Positions 33,795-36,348 of a DNA stretch of 36,348 nucleotides are shown one piece after another; within the stretch, counting starts at the first letter, position 1; every line of letters begins with the position of its first letter. A program made the translations under genes and the position numbers. This DNA comes from Thiomonas intermedia (GTDB taxonomy: Bacteria > Pseudomonadota > Gammaproteobacteria > Burkholderiales > Burkholderiaceae_C). Location of the stretch: assembly GCA_022730375.1 (NCBI GenBank), contig DZDA01000010.1, positions 1-36,348 of the forward strand, given 5' to 3'. Under the pieces are notes generated by a model, which did not search any database, had not been told where the DNA came from, and saw nothing but the letters and a program-made list of their open reading frames with translations.

Positions 33795-34960
33795 GTCGGG
33801 GCGCAGCATTCATTCCTCCGGGCGCCACGCTGGGCGTGCTCGGCGGCGGGCAGTTGGGCCGCATGTTTGCCCAGGCGGCGCAGAGCGCGGGCTATGGCGT
33901 GGCCGTGCTCGAAGCCGACGAAGCCGCGCCCGCAGCTCAGGTCACCGGCATCCATCTGGCAGCACGCTATGACGACCCACTGGCGCTCGATCAACTCGCC
34001 CGCGAATGCGCCGCGGTGACCGTGGAGTTCGAGAACATTCCGGCGCACTCGATGCAGTGGCTGGAGTCGCGCGTGCCGCTGGCGCCCGCGCCGCAGGCCG
34101 TGGCTGTGTGCCAGGACCGGGCGCAGGAAAAGGCCTTGTTTGCGCGGCTTGGCGTGCCTTGCGCACCGCACGCCGTACTGACCGCGAGCGGCGGCCTCGA
34201 TGCGGTGAGCACTGACCTGTTTCCCGGCATTCTCAAAACCACCCGGCTGGGTTATGACGGCAAAGGGCAGATCACGGTGCAAACAGCCGCCGACCTGTCT
34301 GCGGCATGGACTGCCGTGGGCGGTGTGGACTGCGTGCTGGAGAAAAAACTCGATCTCGCGTTTGAATTGTCCGTCGTCATGGCGCGCGGCCGCGACGGCT
34401 GCTCCGTGCTTTACGAGCCGCAGCAGAACCTGCACCGCGACGGCATTCTGTTCGCCAGCTTTTCGCCCGGCGCGTCCATCACCCCCGAACTCGCCGAGGC
34501 TGCGCAGAACGCTGCAGCCACAGTAGCGGAGGGGCTGGACTATGTTGGCGTGCTCTGCGTGGAATTTTTCGTGCTGCGCGACGGTCGCCTGCTGGCCAAC
34601 GAAATCGCGCCGCGCCCGCACAACTCCGGCCACCACACCATTGATTCCTGCACCGTGTCTCAGTTTGAACTGCAGTGGCGCACCCTGGTGAACGCGCCGT
34701 TGCTAGTGCCCAGGCAGCACAGCGCCACTGTCATGCTCAATCTGCTGGGCGATCTCTGGTTCGACGCCGCAGGCCAGCAGCGCGAGCCCGACTGGGCCAC
34801 CGTGCTCGCCCAGCCCGGCGCGCATCTGCATCTCTACGGCAAACACGCGCCGCGCAAGGGCCGCAAGATGGGCCATCTCACCTGCACGGCGGCCACCCCT
34901 GCAGAAGCGCGCCAAACCGCGCTGCACGCCTGCACCGTTCTCGGCCTGGAGGCGTTCTAA
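33791..34960 (+). CDS. purK: N5-carboxyaminoimidazole ribonucleotide synthase
   Basis: 389 aa. The start overlaps the purE stop by four bases (ATGA), showing translational coupling. [17 protein letters not shown] is the N-terminal nucleotide-binding segment. An ATP-grasp domain follows, with [25 protein letters not shown] and the Mg-binding [18 protein letters not shown]. It uses ATP and bicarbonate to make N5-CAIR from AIR, feeding PurE. Confidence 0.97.
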   Translation: MSRGAAFIPPGATLGVLGGGQLGRMFAQAAQSAGYGVAVLEADEAAPAAQVTGIHLAARYDDPLALDQLARECAAVTVEFENIPAHSMQWLESRVPLAPAPQAVAVCQDRAQEKALFARLGVPCAPHAVLTASGGLDAVSTDLFPGILKTTRLGYDGKGQITVQTAADLSAAWTAVGGVDCVLEKKLDLAFELSVVMARGRDGCSVLYEPQQNLHRDGILFASFSPGASITPELAEAAQNAAATVAEGLDYVGVLCVEFFVLRDGRLLANEIAPRPHNSGHHTIDSCTVSQFELQWRTLVNAPLLVPRQHSATVMLNLLGDLWFDAAGQQREPDWATVLAQPGAHLHLYGKHAPRKGRKMGHLTCTAATPAEARQTALHACTVLGLEAF

Positions 34961-34970
34961 GGTGAAACAG

Positions 34971-35007
34971 CCCCCTCACTCGCTGCGCGCGCTTGCCCCA
35001 GAGGGGC
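34971..35007. repeat. REP-like GC-rich hairpin element between purK and sua5
   Basis: CCCCCTC (34971-34977) pairs with GAGGGG (35001-35006), enclosing a CGCTGCGCGCGC centre. From memory, similar CCCCCTC...GAGGGG intergenic elements recur in Burkholderiales genomes. Only one copy is present in this window. Confidence 0.6.
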
Positions 35008-35041
35008 AGTTCTTTCGGAGCAGCGGTCGTGTGCAACTGAC

Positions 35042-36046
35042 ATGAGTGAAGTGACGACCGACGCCCAGGTGCGTCCTAAAGACATCATCGAGGCCGTGCG
35101 GCGGCTGGAAGCGGGCGAACTGGTCGGCCTTCCGACCGAAACCGTCTACGGCCTGGCCGCCGACGCCGAGAGTCCCGAAGCCGTCGCCAAAATCTACGCC
35201 GCCAAAGGTCGACCTGCGGACCACCCCGTGATCGTGCATATCCACCGCGCCGCCGATCTGGGGCATTGGGCGTCCGAAGTGCCTGAAACCGCGCGCAAGC
35301 TTGCCGCCGCCTTCTGGCCCGGGCCGCTCACCTTGATTCTGCCGCGCAAACCCGGCGTGGCCGACGCCTGCGCCGGTGGGCAAAACACCATCGGCCTGCG
35401 CTGCCCCTCCCATCCCGTCGCACAGGCCGTGCTGGCGATTTTCAAGGACGGGCAGGGCGGGCTGGCTGCGCCATCGGCCAACCGCTTCGGCCGTATCAGT
35501 CCCACCACGGCGGCGCATGTGCATGCCGAACTCGGCGACGACCTGCTGGTGCTCGACGGCGGCGCCTGCGCCGTGGGCATCGAGAGCACCATCGTCGATT
35601 GCACCGCGCAACCGCCGCGCATCCTGCGCCCGGGGCAGTTGCAGGCGGCAGACATCGCGCAAACCCTGGGCGTGGCCGAGGCCGACTTGCTGCGCCCGGC
35701 AGACTCTGCCCCGCGTGTGGCGGGCGTGCTGCCGGCGCATTACGCCCCGCGCACACCGCTGCAGTGGTGTTCACGCGAACAAATCAATGCACGCTGGGAG
35801 ATTGACACGAGCGCGGGGCGGCGCATCGGGGTGCTGGCATTCCCGCCGCAGCCGCATGCGCCCCATCCCTCATGGGTCACGCTGCCAGCCGATCCTGCTA
35901 CCTATGCGCAACAGCTTTACGCTGTTTTACGCAAACTGGATGCGGCAGAGCTTGAGGAGATTTGCGTTGAAGTCTTGCCGCCAGCGCCTGCCTGGCTGGC
36001 TTTGCGTGACCGGCTGGCGCGCGCAGTGCATGGCTCGGGCCGCTGA
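35042..36046 (+). CDS. Threonylcarbamoyl-AMP synthase, Sua5 type
   Basis: 334 aa. The YrdC domain (about 13-205) has GLPTETVYGLA (29-39), Lys55 and Arg57 (AAKGRPADHP), and the Ser145-Asn147 region (APSANRFGRISPT). An additional C-terminal Sua5 domain (about 240-334) follows the linker VLPAHYAPRTPL, which distinguishes Sua5 from the shorter TsaC. It makes threonylcarbamoyl-AMP from threonine, bicarbonate and ATP for the t6A37 modification of ANN-decoding tRNAs. The purE-purK-sua5 order fits co-transcription despite the 81-bp gap. No clear ribosome-binding site is visible. Confidence 0.94.
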   Translation: MSEVTTDAQVRPKDIIEAVRRLEAGELVGLPTETVYGLAADAESPEAVAKIYAAKGRPADHPVIVHIHRAADLGHWASEVPETARKLAAAFWPGPLTLILPRKPGVADACAGGQNTIGLRCPSHPVAQAVLAIFKDGQGGLAAPSANRFGRISPTTAAHVHAELGDDLLVLDGGACAVGIESTIVDCTAQPPRILRPGQLQAADIAQTLGVAEADLLRPADSAPRVAGVLPAHYAPRTPLQWCSREQINARWEIDTSAGRRIGVLAFPPQPHAPHPSWVTLPADPATYAQQLYAVLRKLDAAELEEICVEVLPPAPAWLALRDRLARAVHGSGR

Positions 36047-36069
36047 CGTTCTGCAAGAACGGACGGTTC
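36047..36069. other. Overlapping inverted repeats directly after sua5
   Basis: CGTTCT-GCA-AGAACG (36047-36061) is a perfect stem. It overlaps GAAC-GGACG-GTTC (36057-36069), which uses the same GAAC/GTTC letters as the TetR-type palindrome about 110 bp downstream. No T-run follows, so it is not a clear terminator. Confidence 0.5.
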
Positions 36070-36173
36070 GCCGCAAAGAGCGGGCATGTATCCTTTTGTT
36101 GCAAATCGGCAAACCTGTGTCAAATGCGCAGTACCACCCTTGCGACGCCATTTTCCTTCGGCTACGCTGAACC

Positions 36174-36185
36174 GAACGGTCGTTC
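36174..36185. promoter_or_regulatory. TetR-type operator candidate
   Basis: GAACG-GT-CGTTC, a perfect 5-bp inverted repeat around GT, 59 bp before the lipoprotein start. A weak promoter (TTGCGA at 36140-36145, 17-bp gap, TACGCT at 36163-36168) lies just upstream, so a repressor here could block initiation. Confidence 0.45.
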
Positions 36186-36200
36186 TATTTTGACCCGCCC

Positions 36201-36218
36201 GCCTGCTGGTCAGCAGGC
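36201..36218. other. 8-bp stem in the leader of the final lipoprotein gene
   Basis: GCCTGCTG-GT-CAGCAGGC is a perfect 18-base palindromic hairpin between the TetR-type site and the start codon. It may structure the mRNA leader. Confidence 0.55.
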
Positions 36219-36244
36219 CTACAACAATGTTTGAGGAGATGTTC

Positions 36245-36348
36245 ATGCGGAATCGTGTCTGGATTGCGCTGGCCCTGGCCAGTGCCTTGGGGTTGGCAGG
36301 TTGCGGCGGCGGAGGAAATCCTTCTGCACCGACGCTGGCCTCCGTGGC
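36245..36348 (+). CDS. Lipoprotein, N-terminal fragment (truncated by the window end)
   Basis: Only 34 codons are present. GAGGAG lies six bases before the ATG at 36245; an ATG at 36239 overlaps that site. The signal peptide MRNRVWIALALASALGLAGC ends at lipobox LAGC with Cys20. It then reads GGGGNPSAPTLASV. A TetR-type operator upstream and a Gly-rich lipoprotein start would suit an RND efflux adaptor (AcrA-like), but nothing in the visible part proves it. Confidence 0.75.
   Translation, partial: MRNRVWIALALASALGLAGCGGGGNPSAPTLASV

Overview
The window is high-GC DNA from a Gram-negative bacterium. BamC, lipoproteins with lipoboxes, RpoH with its diagnostic box, an rpoH-linked CIRCE element, an alaS-coaBC-dut run and a purE-purK-sua5 run together suggest a betaproteobacterium of the order Burkholderiales. 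A Thiomonas-like organism is my guess from overall flavour, not something the sequence proves. It is densely coded chromosome. I see no rRNA, tRNA, insertion sequence, phage gene or CRISPR array.

Region 1 (98-4367): a small TPR/membrane protein faces a minus-strand copper operon. The operon reads, in transcription order, small Cys/His-rich CopL-like protein, TolC-family outer-membrane lipoprotein, two-domain multicopper oxidase, CusF-like copper-binding protein. A 17-bp CsoR-type operator candidate lies just upstream. Region 2 (4409-5520): rpoH on the plus strand, preceded by a perfect CIRCE element and followed by a bidirectional terminator. Region 3 (5540-10696): a MoxR ATPase, DUF58 protein and TgpA-type transglutaminase operon on the minus strand, then a class II histone-deacetylase-like amidohydrolase on the plus strand.

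Region 4 (10758-17255): a complete branched-chain-amino-acid-type ABC transporter operon in the order livG-livF-livK-livH-livM, and a gabD-type dehydrogenase upstream, all on the minus strand. LivF has Arg in place of the Walker A Lys. Region 5 (17371-22460): plus-strand run alaS-coaBC-dut-DUF2062 gene. Region 6 (22491-25196): an SlyD-like FKBP isomerase divergent from a RoxA-like ribosomal oxygenase with a small unknown gene behind it, then a small Ala/Pro/Ser-repeat lipoprotein. Region 7 (25256-27959): minus-strand operon methyltransferase-dapA-bamC, linking lysine/peptidoglycan precursor synthesis with outer-membrane protein assembly.

Region 8 (28096-36348): galE, dps and ubiA on the plus strand; purC on the minus strand; a DJ-1/PfpI protein; a CnoX-like thioredoxin-TPR protein on the minus strand; then purE-purK and sua5; and finally the start of a lipoprotein gene with a TetR-type operator candidate upstream, cut by the window end.

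Most of the window is core metabolism and housekeeping. The unusual material lies in the copper operon (two-domain oxidase, CusF with Met replacing the Cu-capping Trp, outer-membrane lipoprotein without a pump), in regulatory DNA (CsoR-type site, CIRCE, TetR-type site, intercistronic hairpins), and in two protein oddities (LivF Walker A Arg, an approximately 38-residue insertion in AlaS). I found no clearly new multi-gene system.
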